DNA from: Pollutimonas subterranea
GTDB taxonomy: Bacteria > Pseudomonadota > Gammaproteobacteria > Burkholderiales > Burkholderiaceae_B
Assembly: GCF_002849655.1 (NCBI RefSeq)
Contig: NZ_PDNW01000007.1
Location: 124,001 to 188,000, forward strand
DNA: 64,000 nt
Direction of reading: 5' to 3'
Below, in pieces: positions 18,451 through 28,825 of the stretch (within the stretch, counting starts at the first letter, position 1; each line of letters begins with the position of its first letter). The notes under the pieces were generated by a model. That model searched no databases. It was not told the origin of the DNA and saw nothing but the letters and a program-made list of their open reading frames with translations. The position numbers were made by a program, and so were the translations under genes.

Positions 18451-18797
18451 GGAAGAGTTGGCTGGGTGTTGCAGAACCAATGGACAGGTGGGGCCTTTTC
18501 CTTTTCTGGGTAGGGCCGTTGCCCCTTGAGGGCCGTTCCCTTGCCATTTGCCTTTGCCCGAGGCTGGGCGCTGGCAATGGGGTAAACAATGAATTAAATC
18601 GGGTAATTTCGAATTGATTGCCCTTTTTGGATTCATGTCGCCCATTTCCTTCTTGGTCAGCCATGCCAGCCCCTCGCGACCCAGTCCAATGTTCAGGAAA
18701 TGCGGTAGTCAAACACCAATAATGAGGCATTTTTAGAGATACTACCCCATTTGGAGGCTATAATTACCCCATTTACACAGCCTGGGCTTACATTTCC
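18451..18797 (+). promoter_or_regulatory. Gene-free upstream region and promoter of the fic operon with TTACCCCATTT motifs
   Basis: No gene is seen in this 347-bp stretch. A perfect -10 TATAAT lies at 18759-18764; no good -35 is visible at 17 nt, so it may need an activator. Two copies of a motif flank the -10: ACTACCCCATTT (18741-18752) and ATTACCCCATTTAC (18763-18776), 22 bp apart and overlapping the start region. An inverted copy AATGGGGTAAAC is at 18576-18587. The same motif recurs at 35141-35178. Confidence 0.5.
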
Positions 18798-19859
18798 ATG
18801 CACTCGCTCACACCCGAGTACCTCGCCGCGCTTCGCTTCGATGGCACCCAGGCCGCCACGTTGCGCACGCTGGGCGAGTACCAGGGCAAGCAGCAACTCT
18901 ACGCTGCGCAGTCGCCCGAAGCCCTCAAGGGGCTACGCCAGATCGCGGTGGTGGAGTCCACCGAGTCGTCCAACCGGCTGGAAGGTGTTGTCGTAGCGCC
19001 CTCGCGGTTGAAGTCTCTCGTCATCCGCAACGCAACGCCAAAGAGCCGTTCCGAACAGGAGATCGCCGGCTACCGTGATGCCCTGGCGCTGATCCACGAG
19101 TCTGCCGCGCACATGCCCTTCAGCGAGGGCGTAGTGCTGCAACTGCACACCCTGCTGTACCGCTATATGCCGCAGGCGGGCGGGCGCTGGAAGGCTACCA
19201 ACAACGACATCATCGAGCGTCACCCAGACGGCACTTCGCGTCTGCGCTTCCAACCAGTCGCTGCGCACCTGACGCCGATGGCAATGGCCGATCTGACCCG
19301 GTACTACGCGACCGCACTGGATCAGCACCTGGCCGACCCCCTGGTACTGGTGCCGCTGGCGATGCTCGACTTCTTGTGCATCCACCCTTTCCCGGACGGT
19401 AACGGTCGCATGTCCCGCTTGTTGACCTTGCTGCTGCTCTACCACTTCGACTATGTAGTGGGTCGCTACATCAGCCTGGAACGCATCTTCGAGGACACCA
19501 AGGAAGGCTATTACGAGACGCTGGAAGCCAGCTCGCAGGGCTGGCACCAGGGGCAGCACGACGTCAAACCCTGGCTTGATTACTTCTGGGGTGCTTTGCT
19601 ACGGGCCTACCGCGAGTTTGAGGAGCGTGTCGGCACCATCGAGCGTGGCCGCGGCAGCAAAGGCGACCGCGTGCGCGCGGAAGTCCTGGGACGCACTCTG
19701 CCGTTTTCGATTTCCGAAATTGAAGAAGCTTGCCCGGGCGTGAGTCGGGACATGGTGCGGCTGGTGCTGCGGGCGATGAAATCAGAAGGATTGATCGAGT
19801 CAACAGGCAAAGGGCGTGGCGCAAAGTGGCTTCGCACCAATCAATCGGGTGAGAAATGA
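18798..19859 (+). CDS. Fic-domain AMPylase-type enzyme, class II with N-terminal inhibitory helix
   Basis: A 353-residue Fic protein. Fic enzymes transfer AMP or related groups to target hydroxyls. The catalytic motif HPFPDGNGR is complete at residues 196-204. The N-terminal SNRLEG (58-63) fits the inhibitory S/TxxxEG/N motif of class II Fic proteins, so activity should be self-restrained. The N-terminal part also resembles Fic_N, and residues about 280-345 look like a winged helix (DMVRLVLRAMKSEGLIE). Its stop overlaps the helicase ATG by 4 nt, making it the first gene of the helicase-methylase-ATPase operon. Regulator, toxin or effector roles are all possible. Confidence 0.9.
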   Translation: MHSLTPEYLAALRFDGTQAATLRTLGEYQGKQQLYAAQSPEALKGLRQIAVVESTESSNRLEGVVVAPSRLKSLVIRNATPKSRSEQEIAGYRDALALIHESAAHMPFSEGVVLQLHTLLYRYMPQAGGRWKATNNDIIERHPDGTSRLRFQPVAAHLTPMAMADLTRYYATALDQHLADPLVLVPLAMLDFLCIHPFPDGNGRMSRLLTLLLLYHFDYVVGRYISLERIFEDTKEGYYETLEASSQGWHQGQHDVKPWLDYFWGALLRAYREFEERVGTIERGRGSKGDRVRAEVLGRTLPFSISEIEEACPGVSRDMVRLVLRAMKSEGLIESTGKGRGAKWLRTNQSGEK

Positions 19860-22800
19860 GTACTCAAAGAAACATTATCAGCCATGGCATTCGCGACAAC
19901 CACACCCGTGGCAAGGTCGCCGACTTTCTCGCCGAGAAGATGGCCGCAGGCAGCCGCCTCTCCGTGGTATCCGCCTACTTCACCATCTACGCCTACGATG
20001 CGTTGTCCAGCCAGCTTGATGAGATCAACCATCTGAACTTCCTGTTCGGCGAACCCCGCTTCATCGCTTCGCTCGACCCGGACAAGACCGACAAGAAAGC
20101 CTTCAAGATCGAAGACGAAGGCCTGGAATTGGCCAACCGCTTGCAACAGAAGGAAATCGCTCGTCGCTGCGCCGCATGGCTGCGCGACAAGGTCGATATC
20201 CGCTCAGTCCGCCAAGCCAACCTCTTGCACGGCAAGCTCTATCACATTGACGATGGCCGACGTGAACACGCCCTGCTGGGCAGTTCCAACTTCACCCGGC
20301 GTGGTCTCGGCCTGTCCGACACGCCCAACATAGAACTGAACCTCGTTGTCGATGGCGACCGCGACAGGGCCGATCTCAAGCAATGGTTCGATGAAATCTG
20401 GGGCGACGAAAAATTGGTTGCCGACGTCAAGGCCGATGTTCTGGGCTACCTGGAGCAGCTTTACGTTGATCATGCGCCGGAGTTCGTCTATTTCAAAACG
20501 CTCTATCACGTCTTCGAGCGCTTTCTGTCCGGGCAGGAAGCCGACGCCGCATTGTTCGACCAAACCGCCATCATCGACACTGACATCTGGAAGGCCTTGT
20601 TCGACTTCCAGAAAGACGGCGTCAAAGGCGCCATCCACAAGATCAACCAACACAACGGCTGCATCCTGGCCGACAGCGTGGGCCTAGGTAAAACCTACTC
20701 GGCATTGGCGGTCATCAAGTACTACGAGTTGCGCAATCACCGCGTGCTGGTTCTATGCCCCAAGAAGCTGCGCGACAACTGGACCGTCTATCTTGCCCAG
20801 AACAACAGCGAACTCAACCCCTTCCTCAAGGATCGATTCGCCTACACAGTGCTCTCTCACACCGACCTGTCGCGTGACAGCGGTCGCGTAAATGGCATCG
20901 ACCTGGCAACGCTTAACTGGGGCAACTTCGACCTGATCGTTGTCGACGAATCGCATAACTTCCGCAACAACACCAAAGGCAAGCGCGACGAAGATGGTAA
21001 TCTCATCAAGAAGAGCCGCTATGAGCGGTTGATGGATGACATCATCAGGTCTGGGGTCAAGACCAAGGTGTTGCTGCTGTCCGCAACCCCGGTCAACAAC
21101 GACCTCAAAGACCTGCGTAACCAAATCTACTTCGTCACCGAAGGGCGTGATACCGCCTTTTCGCAGAGCTTCGGCATCAACAGCATCAAGGACACGCTTA
21201 CGGTCGCCCAAAAGACCTTCATGGAATGGGCCAGGCGCTCAGGCGAGCGGGATGCTCGTGACCTGATGGAACGGCTTTCAGCCGGATTCTTCACCCTGCT
21301 GGACGAACTCACCATCGCCCGTTCGCGCAAGCACATTCAGAAATACTACAAGTCGTCGATGGCTCAGATCGGGCAGTTTCCGAAGCGCAGAAAGCCGGAG
21401 TCCGTGTTTTCCGAAATCGACCTCAAAGGCCGCTTCCTCTCTTACGACAAGTTGAACGACGAGATCGACAACTACCAGCTTTCCATCTTCAAGCCGTCCA
21501 AGTACGTGCTGGAAGCGTTCAAGGCGCAGTACGAAGACCATCGCGTCCAGAACTTCAGCCAGGAGAACCGCGAGAAATTCCTCATCGGCATGATGAAGGT
21601 GAATTTCCTCAAGCGCCTGGAAAGCTCTGTGCGCGCCTTCGCCATCACCATGGAGCGCACCGTCAGCAAGATCGAAGACCTGGAAGAGCGGCTCAAGCAG
21701 TTCCTGCAACATCAAGCCGAGATGGCGGAAGACATCCAGCCCGATTTCTTCGCGGAACCGGCAGAAGAAGACGAAGAACTGGCCCAAGCCTTCCAGGCCG
21801 GTACCAAGCTCAAGTACCGCATGGAGCACATGGACGTGGCCTCCTGGCTGGCCGACCTGGCCACCGACAAGCAACAGCTTTCGCTGCTGGCCGACGCCGC
21901 CCAGGCCGTCGATGCCGCGCGCGACGCCAAGCTGGCCGAACTCAAGCGCCTGATCGAACACAAGGTGCGCCACCCCAGCACTAACACGCTGGGCGAAGGA
22001 AACCGCAAGGTCATCGTGTTCTGCGCCTTTGCCGATACCGCTGCCTACTTGTACGAAGAACTGGAAGACTGGGCACGCAACACGCTAGGCATTCACATCG
22101 CTCTGGTGTCCGGCGGCGCACGCCCCAACCGCAGCACCTTCGGGCAGGCCGAATTCACCCGAATCCTCACCAACTTCGCCCCCCGCGCCAAACAGCGGGC
22201 CAAGATGAAGTCCATGCCGCAGGACGGCGAAATCGACCTCCTCATCGCCACCGACTGCATCTCCGAAGGCCAGAACCTGCAGGACTGCGACTACCTTATC
22301 AATTACGACATCCACTGGAATCCGGTGCGCATCATCCAGCGCTTTGGCCGCATCGACCGCATCGGCAGCCTCAACCCGGCCATCCAGCTCGTCAACTTCT
22401 GGCCCACGCCGGATCTGAACAAGTACATCAACCTCAAGAACCGTGTCGAAGCGCGCATGGCGCTGGTAGACATCGCCGCCACGGCGGAAGACAACATCCT
22501 GCAAGCCGAAGACCTGGAAGACCTCATCAAGCAGGACATGCGCTACCGCGACAAGCAAATGCTCCGGCTCAAGGACGAAGTGCTGGATCTGGAAGACTTC
22601 AACGAGTCCGTCGCACTGGGTGAATTCACGCTGGACGATTTCCGCATCGAGCTGGCCACCTACATCGAGGCCAACCGCGAGAAGCTGGAAGAAGCGCCCT
22701 ACGGTCTCTACGCCGTGGTACCGCCGCACGCGGAATACAGCGCCATCAAGCCCGGCATCATTTACTGCCTGAAGCAGCGTATCGACGCCGCTGGCAACGA

Positions 22801-23170
22801 AGCAGTGAACCCGCTGCAACCCTACTTCCTCATCTACATCCGCAGCGACGGCGAGGTGCGCTACAACTTCACCGCGCCCAAGCAGGTGCTGGAAATCTTC
22901 CGCGCCGTTTGCCAGGGCCAGAACGAACCGCACGCCAAGTTGTGCAAGCTGTTCGATAAAGAGACCGTCCACGGGCAGGATATGAGCCGCTACAGCGGCC
23001 TGCTCGACAAGGCGGTAGCTGCCATTGCCGCGCAGTTTGGGCGCAAGAACGCAGGAAATCTCTTTTCAGGGCGTGGTGGCAAGCTTGCCGATGCGGCGAA
23101 GCAAATCCAGCAAACCAACGATTTCGATCTCATCACCTGGCTGGTGATCAAGGACGTGAACAATGTCTGA
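19856..23170 (+). CDS. PLD-domain SNF2-type helicase (Hma-like defence helicase)
   Basis: A 1104-residue protein. Residues 1-about 200 form a phospholipase D-like domain with HGKLYH (125-130) and GSSNFTRRG (142-150), a single HKD-like half site. The superfamily 2 motor follows: Q-motif/Walker A ADSVGLGKT (272-280), DESH (364-367), SATP (409-412), and in the C-terminal RecA lobe ATDCISEGQNLQDCD and QRFGRIDRIG (about 828-837). The family acts on DNA translocation in restriction or anti-plasmid systems. It is coupled by 4 nt to fic and by 8 nt to the methylase, as expected for the helicase of a helicase-methylase-ATPase (Hma) system. Confidence 0.85.
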   Translation: MSTQRNIISHGIRDNHTRGKVADFLAEKMAAGSRLSVVSAYFTIYAYDALSSQLDEINHLNFLFGEPRFIASLDPDKTDKKAFKIEDEGLELANRLQQKEIARRCAAWLRDKVDIRSVRQANLLHGKLYHIDDGRREHALLGSSNFTRRGLGLSDTPNIELNLVVDGDRDRADLKQWFDEIWGDEKLVADVKADVLGYLEQLYVDHAPEFVYFKTLYHVFERFLSGQEADAALFDQTAIIDTDIWKALFDFQKDGVKGAIHKINQHNGCILADSVGLGKTYSALAVIKYYELRNHRVLVLCPKKLRDNWTVYLAQNNSELNPFLKDRFAYTVLSHTDLSRDSGRVNGIDLATLNWGNFDLIVVDESHNFRNNTKGKRDEDGNLIKKSRYERLMDDIIRSGVKTKVLLLSATPVNNDLKDLRNQIYFVTEGRDTAFSQSFGINSIKDTLTVAQKTFMEWARRSGERDARDLMERLSAGFFTLLDELTIARSRKHIQKYYKSSMAQIGQFPKRRKPESVFSEIDLKGRFLSYDKLNDEIDNYQLSIFKPSKYVLEAFKAQYEDHRVQNFSQENREKFLIGMMKVNFLKRLESSVRAFAITMERTVSKIEDLEERLKQFLQHQAEMAEDIQPDFFAEPAEEDEELAQAFQAGTKLKYRMEHMDVASWLADLATDKQQLSLLADAAQAVDAARDAKLAELKRLIEHKVRHPSTNTLGEGNRKVIVFCAFADTAAYLYEELEDWARNTLGIHIALVSGGARPNRSTFGQAEFTRILTNFAPRAKQRAKMKSMPQDGEIDLLIATDCISEGQNLQDCDYLINYDIHWNPVRIIQRFGRIDRIGSLNPAIQLVNFWPTPDLNKYINLKNRVEARMALVDIAATAEDNILQAEDLEDLIKQDMRYRDKQMLRLKDEVLDLEDFNESVALGEFTLDDFRIELATYIEANREKLEEAPYGLYAVVPPHAEYSAIKPGIIYCLKQRIDAAGNEAVNPLQPYFLIYIRSDGEVRYNFTAPKQVLEIFRAVCQGQNEPHAKLCKLFDKETVHGQDMSRYSGLLDKAVAAIAAQFGRKNAGNLFSGRGGKLADAAKQIQQTNDFDLITWLVIKDVNNV

Positions 23171-26100
23171 CAACTCCGCCCTTCGCCAATCCATTCAGGA
23201 CGCACTGCAAAACCTCGCCAGCCAGTCGCTGGCAACAGGTGCCATCACTCTGCTCAACACCTTGGGCTACAGCAGCGATAAAACGGCAGAACTGGGTAGC
23301 ACCGCAGAAGCGCTGCTGAGCAGCATCGAACAGTTTCGTCCTGAACTTGGCAGCATCAACCGCGCCAAGGTGCATGCCAGTCGCTGGAAGTCCTGCGCTT
23401 TCCTGTTCCAGCTCACCAACGACGAGATTCCTTCTCTGGCTCTGGGGCAAGCACCTGTAGGCTCAGATGGCAAGCTGACACAAGGCCAGATCGAGTCCTT
23501 CGTCTTTCTTGCCATCGATCTGCAAGGCGAGGGTTGGTCACGCAGCCAACTGGCAACCATCGCACGCGAGTTGAACAAGCGATTCCCCATGCCGGCCATC
23601 TTCCTGTTCCGTCAGGAAGAGCTGTTTTCACTCGCGGTGATCGACCGGCGGCAAAACCTGCGCGATGCCAACCGCGACGTCATCGACAGCCGCATCACCG
23701 TCATCAAGGATGTGCGCCTTACCGCACCTCACCGTGCGCACATAGACATCCTGGCCAGCCTCGCCTTGGTGAATCTGGGCGACAAGCGCCGGCCCGGCAA
23801 CTTCCGCGAGCTGTATGACGCCTGGATCGACACGCTCTCCACGCAGAAGCTCAACAAGGATTTCTATCAACAACTGGCTTGGTGGTACATGTGGGCTGTC
23901 AAGGAGGTGGAATTCCCAAAGGGCGGCGGGCCGGATCGCAATGCCATTGGTGTCATCCGCCTGCTTACGCGCCTGATCTTCGTCTGGTTCATCAAAGAGC
24001 GCGGTCTGGTTCCCAATTCCCTGTTCGAGCGGGAAGCATTGCGCGGCCTTCTAAAGCAGGCGCCCGATACCGCGCCGGATGAAAGCAACTACTACCACGC
24101 CATTCTGCAAAACCTGTTCTTCGCCACTCTCAACCAGGAGATGGGCAATGACCGTCGCTGGGCCAAAACCGGTAGCGGCATGAAGGGCGACTACCTCATC
24201 TCGCTGGTCTATCGTCATCAGGACGCCTTCAAGCACCCTGAAACAGTGCTGCAAGACTACTTTGCCCACGTACCCTTCCTCAACGGCGGCCTGTTCGAGT
24301 GTCTGGACGAACAACTTACGGATGAGGAACTAGCGCGCCGTCCGGAACTGAAAGAGCTTGTGGTGCGAGAAGGTAAAGGCTGGGTACTGCGCATAGACGG
24401 ATTCTCACGTCGCCCCGATGCCCAAGCCAAATTACCGAACAAGCTCTTTTTCGGCGGCACGGATGATGCGGCGCTGAACACCGAGTTCGAGACCAAGGGC
24501 AGGCGTTATCCGGTCAAGGGCCTGATAGACCTGCTCGACAGCTACAAATTCACCGTGGACGAGAACACACCGCTGGACGAGGAAGTAGCGCTTGACCCCG
24601 AACTGCTGGGCAAGGTATTCGAGAACCTGCTGGCCAGCTACAACCCGGATACCCGCAGCACCGCCCGAAAACAGTCCGGCAGCTTCTACACACCGCGAGA
24701 AGTGGTGGACTACATGGTGGATGAGGCGCTCATCGCCTATTTCACTCGCCATCTGCCCGATGGCGAACAGCGCGAACAGGATTTACGCCAGTTGCTCTCC
24801 CATGTCGACACGGAGCACGCTTTCAGCGAAGCAGAGGCCGACGCGCTGGTGCTCGCCATCGAGCAACTCAAAGTACTCGATCCTGCCTGCGGCTCTGGCG
24901 CCTTCCCAATGGGCGTCTTGGCCAAGCTCTTCGTGGCTTTGAAAAAACTCGATCCTGACAACCACCGCTGGCGCGACCAGAACCTGGCCCCGCTGCAACA
25001 ACGTCTAGCCTTGGCGAAGAAAACACCCGACCCCGTGCAGCGTGATGCTGAAATCGAAGATGCCGAAGCCGCGCTGGAAAAGCACAAGAAAGACTTTGCC
25101 GACCCGGCCTATGCCGACTACACCCGCAAGCTCTATCTGATCGAGAAGTGCATCTTCGGCTCGGACATCCAGCCCATTGCCGTGCAGATTGCCAAACTGC
25201 GCTTTTTCATCGCTCTTATCGTCAGCCAGCCCATAGACCGCAGCGAGCCCAACTGGAATATCACCCCGCTGCCTAATCTTGAAACCAAGATCGTCGCTGC
25301 TAACACCCTGTTCGGCGTGCCGCGCCACGGCGCGCAAGGCTCGCTGCTGGATGACCCCGCCATTGCGGAAAAGGAGGCCGAGCTGCGTGATGCCAACGCC
25401 GCGTACTTCACTTCCCGCACACGTGCCACCAAGAAACGCCGCAAGGAAAAGGTGCAGAAGCTGCACGAGGAACTGGTGACTTTGCTCAAACGCGATGGTT
25501 TCGTCACCGCCCGTGATGCCGAGCGCATGGCGCGCTGGGATCCGTTTGACCAGAACCGCTACGCCGGCTTCTTTGACGTGGAATGGATGTTCGGCATGCC
25601 ACGTGCGCAGGACAACTCCGAAGCGGTGTTCGACATCGTGATTGCCAACCCGCCCTATGTGCGGCAAGAGGAAATCAAGGAGCTCAAGCCTCTGCTGAAG
25701 GATGTTTACAAATATGAGTGCTACACCGGCACGGCGGATTTGTTCGTCTATTTCTACGAGCGTTCTGTTAAGTTGTTGAAGCCGCAGGGCGTACTTTCGT
25801 TTATCACGTCCAACAAGTGGTTTCGTACCAAGTATGGCGAAAACCTGCGCCTGTTCATGGCTACGCATACGCGGCTGAAGAGCATCATTGATTTCGGCGA
25901 TGAAGCAGTATTCACGGCGATTGCCTATCCAACCATTGTGATTGCCACGCGGCGTGAGAAGCCTCTGAATCCGCCACCAGACTCTGATCAGGTGCGCGCC
26001 TTGAATTGGACGCAAGAACACCCAGTAGAGGAGTTTCCAGCAGTTTTCCAAAGTGCAGCTTTCGACGTGCCGCAAGCAAAGCTGGCAAAAGCCAGTTGGC

Positions 26101-27104
26101 AGCTTGAGCCTGCGGGAAAACGGCAACTTTTGGAGCGTGTGACCAGCTCGGGCACGCCCCTGAGAAAGTATCTTGGCTCAAGGGTTTCGCGTGGCATCAC
26201 GACCGGACTCAACGAGGCGTTTGTCATTGACGGCGAGACACGAGCAAGACTGATTGCGGAGGACGCAAAATCTTCGGACATCATCAAGCCGTTCATGCGC
26301 GGGAACGATGTGAAGCGGTGGCGGCCAAACTTTGATGACAAATATCTGATCAAGATCGAATCTTCAGACAATGTCCCGCATCCTTGGAGTGGGAAAAAGG
26401 ACACCGAGGCCGCGAAGGTGTTTGCAAAGTGCTATCCGGCTATTCACGCACATTTTGAAACCTACCGGCAAGCGATGATTAACCGCTACGACCAAGGAAA
26501 ATATTTTTGGGAACTGCGCGCTTGCACTTACTGGCAAGAGTTTGAACAGCCAAAAATTGTTTCGACGAAGGTGTCTATAGAGCCAACGTTTTCACTGGAC
26601 AACAAAGCACATTATCTGGGCAACACGGCCTATTTCATTCCGGCAGGTGATGATCGACTGTATCTGTTAGCGCTGTTGAACAGCAGCGTGTCGGCCTACT
26701 ACGCCAGAGGGCGCTTTGTCGGAAAGCAGAATGGTTACTACGAGGTGCAGCCGGATGCTCTGGAGGCTTTCCCGATTCCATCGGCAACCGTGCAGCACAA
26801 GGCGGTGCTAGGCGTCGCAGCCAACTGCGTTTTGGCGACCAGTGACCCGCAATACGAGCAGCTCATCAACGGCCTCGTCTTCGAGCTGTTTTTCCCAGAT
26901 GAGCTGCACGCCGCAAATATTCGCCTGTTCGATGCCTGCGAGAATGCCGGCGTCGGCAAACTGGCAAACCTCAAGGACAAGGCGCTTGTCACCGCCTCCA
27001 CGGAGCTGGCCGGACGCATCTTTGCCACCGACCACCCCATCTACGCCATGCTTTTCGACCTGCAAGCCCTGGAAGTGGTGCGCATCATCGAGGGCAAGGA
27101 ATGA
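23163..27104 (+). CDS. Eco57I-like N6-adenine DNA methyltransferase (Hma-like methylase)
   Basis: A 1313-residue class I methyltransferase. The SAM motif I is DPACGSGAF (about residues 572-580) and the catalytic motif IV is NPPY (about 830), both as in N6-adenine methylases of type IIG and BREX PglX enzymes. The C-terminal third, with SRGITTGLNEAFVID and GNTAYFIPAG, resembles a TaqI-type target recognition domain. The N-terminal 500 residues have no PD-(D/E)XK motif that I can point to with confidence, so it may be a methylase only. It overlaps the helicase by 8 nt and the ATPase by 4 nt. Confidence 0.87.
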   Translation: MSDNSALRQSIQDALQNLASQSLATGAITLLNTLGYSSDKTAELGSTAEALLSSIEQFRPELGSINRAKVHASRWKSCAFLFQLTNDEIPSLALGQAPVGSDGKLTQGQIESFVFLAIDLQGEGWSRSQLATIARELNKRFPMPAIFLFRQEELFSLAVIDRRQNLRDANRDVIDSRITVIKDVRLTAPHRAHIDILASLALVNLGDKRRPGNFRELYDAWIDTLSTQKLNKDFYQQLAWWYMWAVKEVEFPKGGGPDRNAIGVIRLLTRLIFVWFIKERGLVPNSLFEREALRGLLKQAPDTAPDESNYYHAILQNLFFATLNQEMGNDRRWAKTGSGMKGDYLISLVYRHQDAFKHPETVLQDYFAHVPFLNGGLFECLDEQLTDEELARRPELKELVVREGKGWVLRIDGFSRRPDAQAKLPNKLFFGGTDDAALNTEFETKGRRYPVKGLIDLLDSYKFTVDENTPLDEEVALDPELLGKVFENLLASYNPDTRSTARKQSGSFYTPREVVDYMVDEALIAYFTRHLPDGEQREQDLRQLLSHVDTEHAFSEAEADALVLAIEQLKVLDPACGSGAFPMGVLAKLFVALKKLDPDNHRWRDQNLAPLQQRLALAKKTPDPVQRDAEIEDAEAALEKHKKDFADPAYADYTRKLYLIEKCIFGSDIQPIAVQIAKLRFFIALIVSQPIDRSEPNWNITPLPNLETKIVAANTLFGVPRHGAQGSLLDDPAIAEKEAELRDANAAYFTSRTRATKKRRKEKVQKLHEELVTLLKRDGFVTARDAERMARWDPFDQNRYAGFFDVEWMFGMPRAQDNSEAVFDIVIANPPYVRQEEIKELKPLLKDVYKYECYTGTADLFVYFYERSVKLLKPQGVLSFITSNKWFRTKYGENLRLFMATHTRLKSIIDFGDEAVFTAIAYPTIVIATRREKPLNPPPDSDQVRALNWTQEHPVEEFPAVFQSAAFDVPQAKLAKASWQLEPAGKRQLLERVTSSGTPLRKYLGSRVSRGITTGLNEAFVIDGETRARLIAEDAKSSDIIKPFMRGNDVKRWRPNFDDKYLIKIESSDNVPHPWSGKKDTEAAKVFAKCYPAIHAHFETYRQAMINRYDQGKYFWELRACTYWQEFEQPKIVSTKVSIEPTFSLDNKAHYLGNTAYFIPAGDDRLYLLALLNSSVSAYYARGRFVGKQNGYYEVQPDALEAFPIPSATVQHKAVLGVAANCVLATSDPQYEQLINGLVFELFFPDELHAANIRLFDACENAGVGKLANLKDKALVTASTELAGRIFATDHPIYAMLFDLQALEVVRIIEGKE

Positions 27105-28708
27105 GCGCAGAGGCCACCGACATTGCGCCACCGCCCGCCGCGCCTGTGCCCTTGCGCATTAAGCGCCTGGCGCTCACTGACTTCCGCGCCTTCCCCGGTC
27201 CAGCGCCCGCGCATTTCGATCTGGATGGCAAGAACCTGCTGGTGTATGGCGAGAACGGGGCGGGCAAGTCGTCGGTCTTTCATGCGCTTTCCGACATCTT
27301 CTCGCTCAAGCGAAGCAGAAGCCTCCGCGTCTACAAGAATGTATTTTCAGGAGAACCGGAAACGAGCTGCGCGGTTGAGGTTGAGTTCAACGATGGTGCG
27401 CCAAGTGCAAAGTGGTTCATGCAGGCAGGTTCAGGCGCGATCGGAGCCGCGCCGTTCGGTAGCCACGCCATCGGCGGCGCAACGTCGGCCCGTGAGCGAC
27501 ACCCCGCCACAGTTGCAGGGGGTAACGACACACGTGTGACGCAGGCTGCTCTGCGCAGGGCTGCACTGGACTATCGCGCCTTGCTTGATACCAACTACAA
27601 GCAGGGCGATGGCGCAATCAATCTGTTCGACATCGCCTTGGAAAAACTGCTGGTCGACTTTCCAGTGACGGTGGCTGGCGGAACAACGCAAACCATTGGC
27701 GAGTTGTGGAGGGCGGTGGAACAAGCAAAGCCAGCCAAACATACCAAGACCGCGTTGACTAAGGTGAATCAGGCTTGTGCTGATTTCAACAGTGGTTTCA
27801 ATCAAGCCTTGGTCGCGCTGCATCCGCTGGTTGGCGCTTTGCTTGGCGACTTGATCGGCACGGATGTCGCCGTTGCTCCGTTTGCGTTCGGCGGCGTGAC
27901 GTATACCGCAGCCTACTACAAGCGTGATCGTGAAATTGCTGGTCGCTCACTCACATTGAGCGTGAGCTATCGTAACCATACGCTTTCTATACCTCAGCAC
28001 TTTTTGAACGAAGCACGCCTCTCTGCGCTTGGTTTGGCTATCTACCTCGCCGGTCGGTTGGCTTGCACGCCTACGGCCAACGCCACGGCCTTGAAGTTGC
28101 TGGTGCTGGACGATGTGCTAATTGGCCTCGACCATTCCAACCGTCTGCCGATGCTGGATGTACTCAACACGAAGTTCGCCGATTGGCAGATCGTGCTGCT
28201 CACCCACGACCGCAACTGGTTCGACCTTGCGCGTTCGCACCTGCCCGATGCCAACTGGAAGTGCGTGGAAGTGTATGAAGGCAATGGCGCTGCAACAGCC
28301 CCCATCCCCATCGTTCGCCCCACACAGAACAGACCGGCACGCGCTCTGCTAGACAAGGCCAAGGAACTGGTTCAGACGCCGTATGTGGAGGCCGCCGCCA
28401 ACTATGCCCGTCAAGCATTCGAGCTGGGTGTTCGCACGGCCTGCGAACTGAAGAAGATCGAGATGCGCTACTGCACCGATCCCAAGGCACATCAGGCGCA
28501 GGACTTTCTGGACAAGCTGAAGCAATGGCCCGGTTCCGCAAGCGTATCCAAAGCTGATTGGGATGCAGCGCTCGCGCGCTTGGAAATGCTGAAGAACGTG
28601 GTCATGAACCCCTACTCGCACCCGAGCGCCCCCAACATCCCCAAGCAAGAGGTCGAACAGGCAATCGCTGCTGTTGATGACTTCTTGAAGCTGGCAGCGA
28701 AGAAATGA
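27101..28708 (+). CDS. RecF/SMC-like ABC ATPase (Hma-like ATPase)
   Basis: A 535-residue ABC-type ATPase. Walker A is GENGAGKS (50-57) after a typical RecF-like opening (LTDFRAFPG, FDLDGKNLLVYG). The signature region RLSALGLAIYLA and Walker B LLVLDDVLIGLDH (about 331-344) with the switch LLTHDRN lie in the second half; the coiled coil is short. The C-terminal about 130 residues form a separate helical domain. It is the last gene of the coupled fic-helicase-methylase-ATPase set; 117 bp separate it from the SIR2 gene. Confidence 0.84.
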   Translation: MSAEATDIAPPPAAPVPLRIKRLALTDFRAFPGPAPAHFDLDGKNLLVYGENGAGKSSVFHALSDIFSLKRSRSLRVYKNVFSGEPETSCAVEVEFNDGAPSAKWFMQAGSGAIGAAPFGSHAIGGATSARERHPATVAGGNDTRVTQAALRRAALDYRALLDTNYKQGDGAINLFDIALEKLLVDFPVTVAGGTTQTIGELWRAVEQAKPAKHTKTALTKVNQACADFNSGFNQALVALHPLVGALLGDLIGTDVAVAPFAFGGVTYTAAYYKRDREIAGRSLTLSVSYRNHTLSIPQHFLNEARLSALGLAIYLAGRLACTPTANATALKLLVLDDVLIGLDHSNRLPMLDVLNTKFADWQIVLLTHDRNWFDLARSHLPDANWKCVEVYEGNGAATAPIPIVRPTQNRPARALLDKAKELVQTPYVEAAANYARQAFELGVRTACELKKIEMRYCTDPKAHQAQDFLDKLKQWPGSASVSKADWDAALARLEMLKNVVMNPYSHPSAPNIPKQEVEQAIAAVDDFLKLAAKK

Positions 28709-28825
28709 ATAAATCTGCACTAATTCTATGGCTGCGCGGTACGACGGGTACTTGGCGTAACGATGTTGCGAGCAGCTACAGCAGGCTGATGAAAATCTAG
28801 AAGTAGCGCCAATAAGGACACTTGA

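Noticed and set aside
22085-22972. Minus-strand frame of 295 codons opposite the helicase gene
   Set aside because: The helicase motifs on the plus strand are unmistakable, and the antisense frame has no recognisable features.
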